Positions 16,750-26,086 of a stretch of DNA of 64,000 nt are shown one piece after another; the stretch's first letter is position 1; every line of letters starts with the position of its first letter. Source of the DNA: an uncultured Gammaproteobacteria bacterium (GTDB lineage Bacteria > Pseudomonadota > Gammaproteobacteria > GCA-001735895). Under the pieces are notes generated by a model that was not told where the DNA came from, did not search any database, and saw nothing but the letters and a program-made list of their open reading frames with translations. Where the stretch lies: positions 1-64,000 of the forward strand of contig CAMYLU010000001.1 of assembly GCA_947259485.1 (NCBI GenBank). Reading direction: 5' to 3'. The position numbers and the translations under genes are program-made.

Positions 16750-18141
16750 TTACAGCGGCGGCGGCTCAAAACCACCCATAAGCTTTTCGATTTCCTGTGC
16801 CAGCGCCAGTGCGATATCTTCGCGCCAGGGCGCGGCAACCAACTGCACGCCAACCGGCAAACCTTCGGTACTGGTTCCGGCACGCACCGACACCCCCGGC
16901 CAGCCAAGCAGGTTATGAATCTGGACATATCCCCATTGGTCGAAACTGTCATCGTGTGATGCCTGGTGAGGCCGGGCGATGGCAAAGGAGGGCGGGCACA
17001 GGATGGCGTCGTAGTCGCTAAAAAAACCGAGTGCACGGCTGCGCGCCTGATCGACCGCTTCGAGCAGCGCCGGATCAAGACGATTGGCATTGGCGACGCC
17101 TTCCTCGGTCAGGTAACCATCAAGCTCACGACCATGTTCACGGGTGCCATGAAGTTCCAGCAGGCGCAGAATGAAACCGGCATTGGTGGCTTCACGCAGC
17201 TGCGTGGTGAGATTTACCAGGTGGCGGGTTTCGGGTAGTAATTGTGCCCTGAGATTTAATCCGCGCTGTTGTAGTGCCTGTGCGGTTTCGACGACCACCC
17301 GCTGAATATCGTCGTGCGGCGACACAATACCATTGTCGGCATACCAGGCGATACGTAATGCCGTCAGGTCAACATCCCGTGGGTTACGCATGGCAACCGG
17401 TACCACCGCAGGATCCTCTCCGTCGGGGCCACAGATTAGCGGCAGTGACAAGGCAAGATCCTCAACATAGCGCGCCATGGGCCCAATCTGGGTTAACGAG
17501 TCCAGAACTCCACCACCGTAGGGGACGATGTGTCCACTTCGAGGGGTGCGCCCGGAAGTCGGTTTGATTCCGGCAATACCGCAAAGGTGCGCTGGCTCGC
17601 GAATACTGCCACCGGTATCTGATCCCAGCTCCAGCGCCGAGCCACCGCAGGCGATAATGGCAGCCGAACCGCCACTACTGCCCCCCGGGCTGCGCTCAAG
17701 GTCATAAGGATTATTAGTTCTTCCGTAGATCAGGTTACTGGTTTCACCGCTAAAGGTAAGCTCAGGCGTATTGGTTTTACCGAGCAATACCGCGCCCGCA
17801 TCACGTAGCCGTGCGACCACCGGTGCATCCTGCGACGGAATAAACCCCTTACGTCCCATGGTGCCACCGGTCGAGACAATACCCTCGGTATCGAGTGAAT
17901 CCTTGAGCGTGATTGGTACGCCATGTAACGCACCCCTGAACTGGCCACGAGCGGCTTGCCGATCAAGTTCATCCGCTTCGTTGCGCGCACGCTCGTCCGC
18001 CAGTTGTACCACCGCGTTGATTTCAGGATTGACCTGTTCGATGCGTTCAAGACAGGCCTCGACAATGTCGCGCGAAGACAATTTACCGGCGCGAATTTCG
18101 CGCGCAATTTTGCAGGCAGACCAGTAAATAGCATCGGACAT
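16750..18141 (-). CDS. Amidase signature-family amidase
   Basis: 463 residues from the ATG at 18141 (MSDAIYWSACKIAREI); a longer frame to 18228 would overlap the histidine-kinase gene. The Ser-cisSer-Lys triad is intact: Lys80 in ITLKDSLD, Ser155 in PGGSSGGSA and Ser179 in GSDTGGSIR, with the 24-residue serine spacing seen in fatty-acid amide hydrolase. It hydrolyses a carboxamide, but the substrate cannot be assigned; neighbours give no hint of a GatCAB context (no gatB or gatC). No signal peptide, so likely cytoplasmic. Confidence 0.88.
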   Translation of the reverse strand: MSDAIYWSACKIAREIRAGKLSSRDIVEACLERIEQVNPEINAVVQLADERARNEADELDRQAARGQFRGALHGVPITLKDSLDTEGIVSTGGTMGRKGFIPSQDAPVVARLRDAGAVLLGKTNTPELTFSGETSNLIYGRTNNPYDLERSPGGSSGGSAAIIACGGSALELGSDTGGSIREPAHLCGIAGIKPTSGRTPRSGHIVPYGGGVLDSLTQIGPMARYVEDLALSLPLICGPDGEDPAVVPVAMRNPRDVDLTALRIAWYADNGIVSPHDDIQRVVVETAQALQQRGLNLRAQLLPETRHLVNLTTQLREATNAGFILRLLELHGTREHGRELDGYLTEEGVANANRLDPALLEAVDQARSRALGFFSDYDAILCPPSFAIARPHQASHDDSFDQWGYVQIHNLLGWPGVSVRAGTSTEGLPVGVQLVAAPWREDIALALAQEIEKLMGGFEPPPL

Positions 18142-18160
18142 GACGCTGATTATCGGCGTC

Positions 18161-19675
18161 TCAGTCCTGATTATCCAGCCTTGATTTGGCGGTCGGGAAG
18201 CGCGCGACAAACTCAACTCCGCGCACATCGAGAGGCATAAAAACCAGTTTCGAAGAGCGCTTGCGATTTTTTACGTCGAGCACCCAGTGCGGCAAAAAAG
18301 GATCGGTCGCATCGAAGTGGCTGCTATCCATGCCACTCTCCAGAGCGGAAATCAACTGCGGCTTCTTTGCCGCCCCCGGACTGATTTCGATACTTGCGAT
18401 CGGTGCCGAATATGACCACTCATGACGTTTGCCGGCCTGCTCTTCGGATTCCACTAGCTGGCACATCGGCTTGCCATTGACGTCGACAATCTCGAGCCGT
18501 TCTTTATATATTTCACCATTGACCAGTTTAACGCTAAGCGAAATGCGATCTTCACGGTTGTCGATATTGTTAAACACGATGGAACCTTCAAAGCCCTTGG
18601 TGATTTCATTGACAAAATACAATCCCAGGCCTTTGCCGTGATGCTCGCGGATACGTCGTGACGAAAATCCGAGCTGGTAGATTTTGTCTTTTTCATCATC
18701 GTTGATTCTAGGGCCGCGATTATAGATTTCGAATACAACTTCACCGCCGCGTTGTGCCAGGCGTATTGAAACACTGCTATGGCGATTCTTGTAAGCTTTT
18801 TGCTGGGCGTAAAAAAGCGCATTGTTGAGCAGGTTCTCGATCAGTAAAACCATGTGGTTTTCATTGCCCAGCATTTCGCTATCGGTCTGCAACAGGACCT
18901 TGAATTTCTCATCGCTGTAACTGCCGCGCTTCGGCCATTGCCGGTTTAGTCCGAGCTGGTCAGGATTCTCGGTAATCGGCAGCAACGCGCGTCGCAGGGC
19001 ATGGCTCATCATAAAGGTCGGCTGAAAAGGTGCGGGTTCGCTACCGGTATCGTTCAGTAAGGCCTGGAAATAATGTTCCTCACAGTCGTAAATTTGGTTA
19101 GCGACATGCAGGGTTATGTTGTCGGTGGTGGATAGATCGAGCAAGTCCCACAGATAAAGCAGGCCGTCTGCGGCTTCACGATACTGCTGATCTTCTCCAT
19201 CGTCACAGCTAAGCTGGGCCTGCTTAAGCGCGGTCTGAGCCTTGTCATAACTAATCACGCCATTATGGCGCACTTCGGAGGCGATGTTCTTGAAATGTAA
19301 AAATTTTTCATCGTATTCGATGTATTCGAGCAGGCGTTCACTGATAAACATTTTCAGCTTGTCCGCGTGATCGGAATAGGTGCGAGCGCGCGTTCCGAGC
19401 TCACGTTTGGAATCAAACAATTCGCTGATCTGATCCTGGTGCTGCCTTAATTGTTTCTTGCAGCGGGCACTTGCCTTGAGAAAGCGCCAGGCATCAAATG
19501 CCATCAATAGCACCAGTAGAGCGCCCGCTATCAGCAAGCTATCCTGCTGGCGCATGGATTCAGGCAGGGGATGCTCCGTAAACAGCACGGCATTGGCCAA
19601 CAGGAATTGCCAGGTGACGACCGCCAATGCCGCCAGGGTGCTAGGCCATGGATAATAAATTCGGGCTGGTTTCAT
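18161..19675 (-). CDS. Membrane sensor histidine kinase with unusual phosphoacceptor region
   Basis: 504 residues from the ATG at 19675, which overlaps the regulator stop as ATGA. Two transmembrane helices (about 13-33 and 47-64) enclose only a short periplasmic loop. A coiled-coil helix (65-125) follows, then a helical region without the standard H-box; His137 in VRHNGVIS is the best phosphoacceptor candidate. The ATPase domain is clear: N-box ENLLNNA (280-286), NRGPRI, and GKGLGLYF (348-355). A C-terminal extension of about 110 residues (from 395) has no recognised domain. It pairs with the upstream response regulator; the signal is unknown. Confidence 0.82.
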   Translation of the reverse strand: MKPARIYYPWPSTLAALAVVTWQFLLANAVLFTEHPLPESMRQQDSLLIAGALLVLLMAFDAWRFLKASARCKKQLRQHQDQISELFDSKRELGTRARTYSDHADKLKMFISERLLEYIEYDEKFLHFKNIASEVRHNGVISYDKAQTALKQAQLSCDDGEDQQYREAADGLLYLWDLLDLSTTDNITLHVANQIYDCEEHYFQALLNDTGSEPAPFQPTFMMSHALRRALLPITENPDQLGLNRQWPKRGSYSDEKFKVLLQTDSEMLGNENHMVLLIENLLNNALFYAQQKAYKNRHSSVSIRLAQRGGEVVFEIYNRGPRINDDEKDKIYQLGFSSRRIREHHGKGLGLYFVNEITKGFEGSIVFNNIDNREDRISLSVKLVNGEIYKERLEIVDVNGKPMCQLVESEEQAGKRHEWSYSAPIASIEISPGAAKKPQLISALESGMDSSHFDATDPFLPHWVLDVKNRKRSSKLVFMPLDVRGVEFVARFPTAKSRLDNQD

Positions 19676-20478
19676 TTTTTGTTGTTGCCGGGCGGCTTCC
19701 ACAGGTAAGCCCCTTCATCGCCGAAGGTGACAATCCCCTGGCCCTGGTTACATAGCTCGCTGAAACTCGCCGTCTCGTCCTCGACCGCGTCGAAGGCCCG
19801 TCGCAGTGTCTTGATATGCTGGCGGTAACTGGCGTAGGAAAACTTTTCGGGATCCATGCCGAGTCGTTCCGCAATCTGTCCCGCAGTCAGCGGTCGGGGC
19901 GATGATTCCATCAGCTCACGCAACAGTTTTCTCGGCGTCGGGGCCAATGGTCGCTTGGCGTTACTCGGGTTCATCAGGCGCTGACCTTTCCAATAAACAT
20001 TCCAGGTATTTAAATCGATAGTCAGCTCACCGCTGGAGATTATGTTTAAGGTTGACGATAAGTCGGTATCGATCGATGCCTGCCTGAGTACGGCCTTGAT
20101 ACGCCAACACAAAACCTGCTCGACATTATTTTGATGCTTGGCAATAAAATCGGTGGCTGAAAACTGCTCCAATGCTTCACGCTCGATCTCGGTACCGCTG
20201 TGTTCCGACAGGTAAATAATCGGTAATTGCGGCCACTTCTTGCGTAACGCGTTGGAAACCGAAAAACCGGCCTGGTCATTGCCGTTCATGCGCGCGTCGA
20301 GCAGGGCCACGTCGGGCGGCGAATCCTTTTCGGTCAGCGCGATCTTTTGCCGCGCGGCCTCGGCAAAATTATAAATTGCGAGCGAATTCGGCTTACCGTC
20401 AAAGTCTTCGTTTTCGAGCACGGGAGAAAACTTCCTGATCCAGTGCGATTGATCTTCGACCCAGAAAATAGCCGCCAT
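19672..20478 (-). CDS. Response regulator, receiver domain plus OmpR-like winged helix
   Basis: 268 residues from the ATG at 20478 (MAAIFWVEDQ); the frame extends upstream but the receiver fold begins here. Receiver residues: Glu8-Asp9, phospho-acceptor Asp61 in ALLDARM, Ser91, Lys114. The C-terminal 100 residues form a winged helix of the OmpR/PhoB type (PTPRKLLRELMES, SYASYRQHIKTLRRAF, then a beta-hairpin with GAYLWKP). It is coupled to the kinase gene and divergent from the envelope module. The direct repeats at 20606-20638 have the 11-bp period used by this DNA-binding class, so control of that module is likely. Confidence 0.83.
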   Translation of the reverse strand: MAAIFWVEDQSHWIRKFSPVLENEDFDGKPNSLAIYNFAEAARQKIALTEKDSPPDVALLDARMNGNDQAGFSVSNALRKKWPQLPIIYLSEHSGTEIEREALEQFSATDFIAKHQNNVEQVLCWRIKAVLRQASIDTDLSSTLNIISSGELTIDLNTWNVYWKGQRLMNPSNAKRPLAPTPRKLLRELMESSPRPLTAGQIAERLGMDPEKFSYASYRQHIKTLRRAFDAVEDETASFSELCNQGQGIVTFGDEGAYLWKPPGNNKK

Positions 20479-20605
20479 TAACGTGTCCAGTAAAGCTTTA
20501 TAAGCATAGGTTTCAACTGTACAGGCGTCTGCAAGGGCTGCTGTGTGACGCCTTGGAAAGTGCAATATTTCGAAATAAAACAGTGCCTTGCAGGAATTTA
20601 TAGCT

Positions 20606-20638
20606 TTTTTTCCGTGTTTTTCACCGATTTTTCACAGC
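20606..20638. promoter_or_regulatory. Three tandem 11-bp direct repeats, probable response-regulator operator
   Basis: Units at 20606, 20617 and 20628 read TTTTTTCCGTG, TTTTTCACCGA and TTTTTCACAGC. The second and third share TTTTTCAC exactly; the first matches six of eight bases. The period of one helical turn is that of OmpR/PhoB-type boxes. They lie 47 bases before the 62-residue ORF; possible -10 elements follow at 20646 (TAAAGT) or 20657 (TACATT), with no good -35, as expected for an activated promoter. Confidence 0.55.
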
Positions 20639-20684
20639 GCCTGCCTAAAGTCTTCTTACATTCAGTAAAACCGAGGTTAGTCCC

Positions 20685-20873
20685 ATGGTTACGGAAATTA
20701 TCAAGATCTGGTCAAACGTTCCCGGCATTACCGCAGCCCTTTGGTATAGCGGAATTGTTGCCAAAAGGCATGGCTGGAGTATGGCTAGAAAGGCTTTCTT
20801 GCTGCACTATTTTTCGGCGACAAAAAGTCCCAAATTGAGGCATTACGCACTTTCCATTGCCAACAGCGAATAG
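20685..20873 (+). CDS. Small protein of unknown function (62 aa), first gene of envelope module
   Basis: 62 residues, not recognised. The ATG at 20685 has a GAGG ribosome-binding site nine bases upstream, which supports translation. A weakly hydrophobic helix (about 8-25, WSNVPGITAALWYSGIVA) is followed by a basic, histidine-containing tail, so it may be a small membrane-associated or peripheral protein. It precedes the coiled-coil membrane protein by 64 bases in the same direction and sits just downstream of the direct repeats. It could be a subunit or regulator of that membrane protein. Confidence 0.6.
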   Translation: MVTEIIKIWSNVPGITAALWYSGIVAKRHGWSMARKAFLLHYFSATKSPKLRHYALSIANSE

Positions 20874-20937
20874 CATGCCTGCAAAAGGCATCTATTCATT
20901 ATTATTCATCAACATAGATTAAATTAGGAAGCTCACC

Positions 20938-22338
20938 ATGAAGAGTTTTTACTTTTTACCAGAAATGCCTGGTGTTTCAATCGCAGTCTGGATAGCAGCC
21001 AGCATGATTTTCCTGTTTTTTGCCAGGGAACCCGTGCATAAAATGATCCAGACTTTTTCCGATGCAACCGCCGGCGGCCTGAGAAAATTGGCCGAATGGA
21101 CCAAAAATACGGCCGAGGCCATGCGCGAGAAGGATAGAAAAGTCCTGCTGGAATCCGGGGTTGCCAAAATTCAGGGCGAAATTCTCCAGGAATTTTCCAA
21201 AATCGATATGGCAAATACCAAAAGTCTTGCCGGTTATCCCAAATTACAGTTAAAACTTGACGAACACATCAGCCAGCTTGAGGCCGATTATAACGAGTGT
21301 GGACAGGTTACACCTGAAGCACCCGGATGGAGTGAAGTGGTCAAGAGTATCGCCAAGGTAAAAGGTTCTACCTCTGACCGGATTATCGAAGGTATGTTGG
21401 GTGAAATCCATAAATCTGCGGTCGAGGGAGAAAAGAAAGCCCTGTCTGAACTGCGCGAGGTTTCTGCAAAACGCCACAAGATACTTGGGTCGATGGCACC
21501 GATCTGGAAGCGGGTTGAAAAACTGGGCAAAGAGATCAGTAGCCAGGTCGAAAAAGTGATGGAAAACAGCCGTAATATTGAAAAATATATGACTCAGTAC
21601 GAAAAAATTTCGGCAGCTGAACCCGAGTCGGTCGATATGCTCTCCTCGAAGGTGACCAAGCTTTTTATCATCTCACTAATCGTCATCTGTGTGGGCCTAG
21701 TGGGCGCTTTTATCAACTTTAACCTGATTGCGTTGCCAATGTCTGAACTGGTACCTGCCGGAGTACGCGTAGCCGGAATGGCGGTATCAGAAATCTCCGC
21801 ACTGGTCATTGTCGCGTTGGAACTGGTCCTGGGTATATTTCTATTTGAAGCAATAGGGGTAACCCACACCTTTCCCCAGATAGCCAATATGACCCGGGGC
21901 AAGCGTAAAATCATATTATGGGGTTGCCTCTTAGGGCTTTTGTTTCTGTCTTCGGTAGAAGCATCGCTCGCGATCCTGCGCGAAAACCTGGCCGAGGCCA
22001 AAAACGCCCTTGATATCAGCCTGGCCGGTGGATCGGCGTCGGTTTCCAATGAAATCAACTCAAGAATTACTGTGATTGGACAGGCAATGCTCGGCTTTGT
22101 GCTGCCCTGGATTCTGGCGGTAATCGCGATTCCACTGGAAATGTTTATCGAGGCCAGCCAGCATGCATTCGCCAAGATGTATACCGTATTCATCACCTTG
22201 CTCTGTCACCTCGCTAACATGATCGCTTATCTGATCGAGGGATTTTTTAATATATTGGTGCACCTGTTTGACATCTACATCATTATCCCCGTGCAGATCG
22301 CTAACATGATTAGCGGGAAACAGGTCAGCGCCAGCTAA
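20938..22338 (+). CDS. Multi-pass membrane protein with large coiled-coil domain, unknown function
   Basis: 466 residues, not recognised. One N-terminal membrane helix (about 13-29), a 200-residue mostly helical, charged domain with coiled-coil character (35-235), then a membrane domain: helices at about 242-264, 285-308, 323-345, 378-402 and one or two more between 411 and 455. The loop after the fourth helix (346-375) is polar with a Gly/Ser stretch. A GGAAG ribosome-binding site precedes the start. It is followed 14 bases later by a vWA-like lipoprotein gene. The architecture suggests an inner-membrane complex; the side on which the coiled coil lies is not known. Confidence 0.75.
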   Translation: MKSFYFLPEMPGVSIAVWIAASMIFLFFAREPVHKMIQTFSDATAGGLRKLAEWTKNTAEAMREKDRKVLLESGVAKIQGEILQEFSKIDMANTKSLAGYPKLQLKLDEHISQLEADYNECGQVTPEAPGWSEVVKSIAKVKGSTSDRIIEGMLGEIHKSAVEGEKKALSELREVSAKRHKILGSMAPIWKRVEKLGKEISSQVEKVMENSRNIEKYMTQYEKISAAEPESVDMLSSKVTKLFIISLIVICVGLVGAFINFNLIALPMSELVPAGVRVAGMAVSEISALVIVALELVLGIFLFEAIGVTHTFPQIANMTRGKRKIILWGCLLGLLFLSSVEASLAILRENLAEAKNALDISLAGGSASVSNEINSRITVIGQAMLGFVLPWILAVIAIPLEMFIEASQHAFAKMYTVFITLLCHLANMIAYLIEGFFNILVHLFDIYIIIPVQIANMISGKQVSAS

Positions 22339-22352
22339 GCCGGGAGAATACA

Positions 22353-23024
22353 ATGGAAAAAATAATTAAACATATTCTGCTCGCGCTATCACTAACCGTT
22401 GTTGTTTCTGCCTGTACCGATAGCAAGCAATATGAAACATCATTCTGTGCATTGATGGATATATCCGGCACTTACGCCGGTGAGAAAGCAAACGTGGCCA
22501 ATATCATCAAGGCCGGCATCGTACCCGAAATGATTCCCGGCGATAGCCTGTTCTTTGTCAAAATCGACAGTAACAGCTACGCGGAAGAAAACCTGGTGAC
22601 GAAACTGACCCTGGATTACAGGCCCACAAAAGCCAACACTCAAAAACTGGCCATCGCAAAAACGCTGGACAAATTTGGCAGGGGTAATGCCAGGTCCCGC
22701 CTTACTGATATCAGTGGCGCTTTAATGCTTTGCTCTGATTATCTTAAAGCGACCAAATCTGGCACCCAGGTGATGTTCGTCTTTAGCGATATGAAAGAGG
22801 AGCTGCCGGAGGGTGTGGTACGTAATTTTGCCGAGGATGAATTTGACGGCATCGACATCGCAGCCATGAATGTCATCAAGCTCACCGACGACAGCGCCAA
22901 CCCGGAAGTCTACCGTAAGCGTATAAAAAATTGGAACCAGCGAATTGTTGATTCTGGCGCAAAAAGCTGGAACACGTTGATTGACGCGACCAAGATCCAG
23001 GAATTTATTTATAACGTTAAATAA
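22353..23024 (+). CDS. Lipoprotein with vWA-like (MIDAS) domain, unknown function
   Basis: 223 residues. The signal ends in a lipobox (VVSAC, Cys21). The mature part resembles a von Willebrand A fold: a first strand ending in ALMDISGTY, a DxSxT form of the MIDAS metal site (Asp36, Ser38, Thr40), a possible third ligand around Thr118-Asp119, and a strand with VMFVFSDM (Asp146). The match is by eye and partial. Such domains bind partner proteins through a metal ion. It closes the three-gene module; an intrinsic terminator follows 58 bases later. Confidence 0.7.
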   Translation: MEKIIKHILLALSLTVVVSACTDSKQYETSFCALMDISGTYAGEKANVANIIKAGIVPEMIPGDSLFFVKIDSNSYAEENLVTKLTLDYRPTKANTQKLAIAKTLDKFGRGNARSRLTDISGALMLCSDYLKATKSGTQVMFVFSDMKEELPEGVVRNFAEDEFDGIDIAAMNVIKLTDDSANPEVYRKRIKNWNQRIVDSGAKSWNTLIDATKIQEFIYNVK

Positions 23025-23081
23025 TTCCGTTCCAGGCGCTGTCGCCCGCAATTAAATATCGCTTCGTTTTTCCTCATGTCT

Positions 23082-23105
23082 ACCCCGCTTCGGCGGGGTT
23101 TTTTT
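23082..23105 (+). terminator. Intrinsic terminator of the envelope module
   Basis: A 7-bp GC-rich stem (23082-23088 with 23093-23099) closed by a TTCG tetraloop and followed by a run of seven T. It lies after the lipoprotein gene and before the copper-ATPase promoter, so the two units are separate. Confidence 0.9.
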
Positions 23106-23132
23106 ATTACCGGATAAATCTTGATTCCATCC

Positions 23133-23163
23133 TTGTGCCTGTAGTTACTACAGGCTTTATAAT
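23133..23163 (+). promoter_or_regulatory. MerR-family-type promoter of the copper ATPase gene
   Basis: -35 TTGTGC (23133-23138) and -10 TATAAT (23158-23163) are separated by 19 bases, the long spacer typical of MerR-type promoters. A perfect 8-bp inverted repeat, GCCTGTAG (23137-23144) and CTACAGGC (23148-23155), fills the spacer. A MerR-family activator (CueR-like or CadR/PbrR-like) would unwind it when metal is bound. No merR gene is in the window, so the regulator acts in trans. Confidence 0.72.
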
Positions 23164-23188
23164 CATGTAAATTAATGGTTTCAATGTA

Positions 23189-25636
23189 GTGAAAACGATG
23201 CACGACCCTGACGATCACCATGACCCAGCCCAGCTGACCGATCCGGTTTGCGGCATGAAAGTGTCAGCTGACGGCGAATTCTCATACCCGTTTGACGGTA
23301 GCGAATATTATTTCTGCTGCCAGGGTTGTGCACAAAAATTCAGCACTGATCCGGCTGGATATCTAAGCGGCGAGGCTCAACAAGCAGCGGCCATGGCAGA
23401 GCCCGTTAGCGGGGCCTTGTATATCTGTCCCATGGATCCGGAGATCGAGCAGGATCACCCCGGAAGTTGCCCGATTTGCGGTATGGCACTCGAGATTGCC
23501 GGAGCGCCGGTATTTAATACCCGCACCGAATATACTTGCCCGATGCATCCCGGGATCGTGCAGGACGAGCCCGGTTTGTGCCCCGAATGCGGCATGGCGC
23601 TGGAGCCGCGTACTATCGAAGTCGAGGAAAAGAATGAAGAGTTAATCGACATGAGTCGACGCTTCTGGATTAGCGTCGTGCTGGCCTTGCCGGTGTTCCT
23701 GTTGGCCATGGTGGCCGATCTGGCACCAGCATTGTTGCCTGATGGTTTGACCATGAAAACGGTGCAATGGCTTGAGTTCGTATTTGCCACGCCGGTAGTA
23801 ATATGGTGCGGTTGGCCCTTCTTCGTGCGCGGTTGGCAATCGGTGAAGAGCTGGAATCTCAACATGTTTACGCTAATCGCAATCGGTGTAGGCGTGGCCT
23901 GGAGTTACAGCGTGGTTGCATTGCTGTTTCCCGGAATCTATCCGCCAGACATGATACATGCCGGCGGCACGGTTGCAGTTTACTTCGAGGCGGCGGCAGT
24001 GATCACCGCGCTGGTACTGCTGGGACAGGTACTGGAGTTGCGCGCGCGCAGCCACACAAATGCGGCGATTAAGCTGTTGCTTGGGCTGGCCCCGAACATG
24101 GCTCGAATTGTACGTGACGATGGCAGCGAGGAAGACATCCCCCTGGACCAGGTCTTGCCCGGTGCTATCCTGCGCGTCCGGCCGGGAGAAAAAGTACCGG
24201 TCGACGGAGTTGTTACCCGCGGTACCAGCGCGGTGGACGAATCGATGGTCACCGGGGAGTCGATACCGGTAGAAAAAAACGATGGCGATGTGCTGATCGG
24301 GGCAACTGTGAACGGCACCGGCAGTTTACTGATGCGCGCCGAAAAGGTAGGTGCAGATACACTATTGGCTCAGATCGTGAGCATGGTTAGCGAAGCTCAA
24401 CGGTCTCGGGCACCGATCCAGAAGCTGGCAGATATCGTGGCGGGGTATTTCGTACCGACCGTGGTACTGGTTGCGATCGTGACCATGATTGTCTGGAGCC
24501 TGGTCGGACCCGAGCCACGACTCGCCTACGCGATCATTAATGCAGTCGCGGTGCTTATTATTGCCTGTCCCTGTGCGCTCGGGCTGGCCACGCCGATGTC
24601 GATCATGGTGGGCCTGGGAAAGGGTGCCACGCTCGGGGTATTGATTAAGAACGCCGAGGCACTCGAAGTCATGGAGAAAGTCGATACCTTAATCGTCGAT
24701 AAAACCGGCACACTCACCGAGGGTCGTCCGCGCCTGGTTTCGATCCATACCTGCAACGACTTTGAGCAGGATACCGTTTTGCGTCTGGCCGCGAGTCTCG
24801 AGCGCGCCAGCGAGCATCCACTTGCCGAAGCCATCGTTCAGGGTGCAGATGAGAAAGGCATTACGCTGACCAACACTGACCAGTTTGAATCCATTACTGG
24901 ACAAGGCGTAACAGGAACTGTCGAAAAACACCGGGTGGCATTAGGCAACCTCAAGTTGATGCAGGCTTTAACGATCGATTTCAAAGATTTAACTGCTGTC
25001 GCAGATTCGGCTCGAGCACAGGGGCAGACAGTGATGCAGGTTGCAATCGATGGGACCGCCGCTGGCCTGATCGGCGTGGCCGACCCGGTGAAGCAATCCA
25101 CACCCGAAGCCATACGCGATCTGCACAATGAAGACGTCAAGATTGTTATGCTGACCGGTGACAACCGTACCACCGCCATGGCGGTCGCCGAGCAACTAAA
25201 AATTGATCGCGTCGAGGCCGAGATATCGCCCGATCAGAAGGCTGAAATTGTTAAAAAACTGCAGGCCGAAGGTCATATTGTTGCCATGGCCGGTGACGGC
25301 ATCAATGACGCCCCGGCACTGGCGCAGGCCCAGGTCGGCATCGCCATGGGCACCGGCACCGATGTCGCCATGGAAAGCGCTGGCATCACCCTGGTCAAGG
25401 GGGACCTGCGAGGTATCGTGCGTGCACGTCGGCTGAGCCGGGCAACCATGCGCAACATTCGTCAGAACCTGTTCTTCGCATTTGTCTATAACTCGTCGGG
25501 AGTGCCGATCGCCGCCGGCCTGTTATACCCGGTATTCGGGTTATTGCTGTCACCCATGATTGCAGCGGGTGCGATGAGTTTAAGTTCGGTTTCGGTGATC
25601 GGTAACGCGCTGCGTTTACGCAACACGAAGATCTAA
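23189..25636 (+). CDS. Copper-type P1B-ATPase with YHS and two heavy-metal-binding domains
   Basis: 815 residues from a GTG at 23189 (an ATG at 23198 is equally possible). It begins with a YHS domain (about 18-58, DPVCGM and CCQGC), then two copies of a short Cys-rich module (79-101, 116-138; YICPMDPE...CPICGM and YTCPMHPG...CPECGM). No classical HMA domain is present. The membrane metal site is CPC (460-462), with DKTGT (Asp504), a SEHPLAEA nucleotide-site motif and [10 protein letters not shown]. It should export Cu(I), possibly Ag(I), from the cytoplasm or feed cuproproteins. Expression probably depends on a MerR-type regulator. Confidence 0.92.
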   Translation: MKTMHDPDDHHDPAQLTDPVCGMKVSADGEFSYPFDGSEYYFCCQGCAQKFSTDPAGYLSGEAQQAAAMAEPVSGALYICPMDPEIEQDHPGSCPICGMALEIAGAPVFNTRTEYTCPMHPGIVQDEPGLCPECGMALEPRTIEVEEKNEELIDMSRRFWISVVLALPVFLLAMVADLAPALLPDGLTMKTVQWLEFVFATPVVIWCGWPFFVRGWQSVKSWNLNMFTLIAIGVGVAWSYSVVALLFPGIYPPDMIHAGGTVAVYFEAAAVITALVLLGQVLELRARSHTNAAIKLLLGLAPNMARIVRDDGSEEDIPLDQVLPGAILRVRPGEKVPVDGVVTRGTSAVDESMVTGESIPVEKNDGDVLIGATVNGTGSLLMRAEKVGADTLLAQIVSMVSEAQRSRAPIQKLADIVAGYFVPTVVLVAIVTMIVWSLVGPEPRLAYAIINAVAVLIIACPCALGLATPMSIMVGLGKGATLGVLIKNAEALEVMEKVDTLIVDKTGTLTEGRPRLVSIHTCNDFEQDTVLRLAASLERASEHPLAEAIVQGADEKGITLTNTDQFESITGQGVTGTVEKHRVALGNLKLMQALTIDFKDLTAVADSARAQGQTVMQVAIDGTAAGLIGVADPVKQSTPEAIRDLHNEDVKIVMLTGDNRTTAMAVAEQLKIDRVEAEISPDQKAEIVKKLQAEGHIVAMAGDGINDAPALAQAQVGIAMGTGTDVAMESAGITLVKGDLRGIVRARRLSRATMRNIRQNLFFAFVYNSSGVPIAAGLLYPVFGLLLSPMIAAGAMSLSSVSVIGNALRLRNTKI

Positions 25637-25665
25637 CCCGACTCCAGAAAATAATCAATCCTGTT

Positions 25666-26037
25666 TTATTCGCAGGCTGCTGGCCGATGCGAAACCACGG
25701 TTACATCGGCGCAAGCGCTACAGCCATTGGAATAAGTCTTGACCTCGCCGCTGACGAGCTCGGCGCAGACGGGCGTGTAATCCATGGTGCATATCTGCGG
25801 ACGTGGCTCGACGCAAGCAGTCTGTAATCCATCCATTGGGGTCGGCTGATTACCAGCACAACCGAACAGTGACAACAGCAGGATTACCTGCAGTACAGTA
25901 ATACACCAGGCTGAAACTCCCCCTCCACGCAATGCCACGATCTGGCTGATCAGATTTTGCGGTGTGCGGATTAGATCACCAGTACCAAGTGGGTCGATCA
26001 CGCTGTTGACGCTGAAGTTGTTGATCAATTTAAACAT
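25666..26037 (-). CDS. Kazal-like lipoprotein
   Basis: Up to 123 residues; the true start is uncertain and probably internal, because the first 35 residues do not look like a signal. The hydrophobic segment ends in a lipobox (LSLFGCAGN). After a short linker comes a six-cysteine module, CVEPRPQICTMDYTPVC then NGCSACAD and a final AAC, which matches the Kazal pattern with its conserved TY-NGC core. Kazal domains inhibit serine proteases; in bacteria they are rare and mostly uncharacterised. The gene follows glmS by 49 bases and may be co-transcribed. Confidence 0.72.
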   Translation of the reverse strand: MFKLINNFSVNSVIDPLGTGDLIRTPQNLISQIVALRGGGVSAWCITVLQVILLLSLFGCAGNQPTPMDGLQTACVEPRPQICTMDYTPVCAELVSGEVKTYSNGCSACADVTVVSHRPAACE

Positions 26038-26086
26038 GGTTAGACAAGGCCAGTGTTGCCCGGAGGTATGCGGTGCGTTGTTATCG

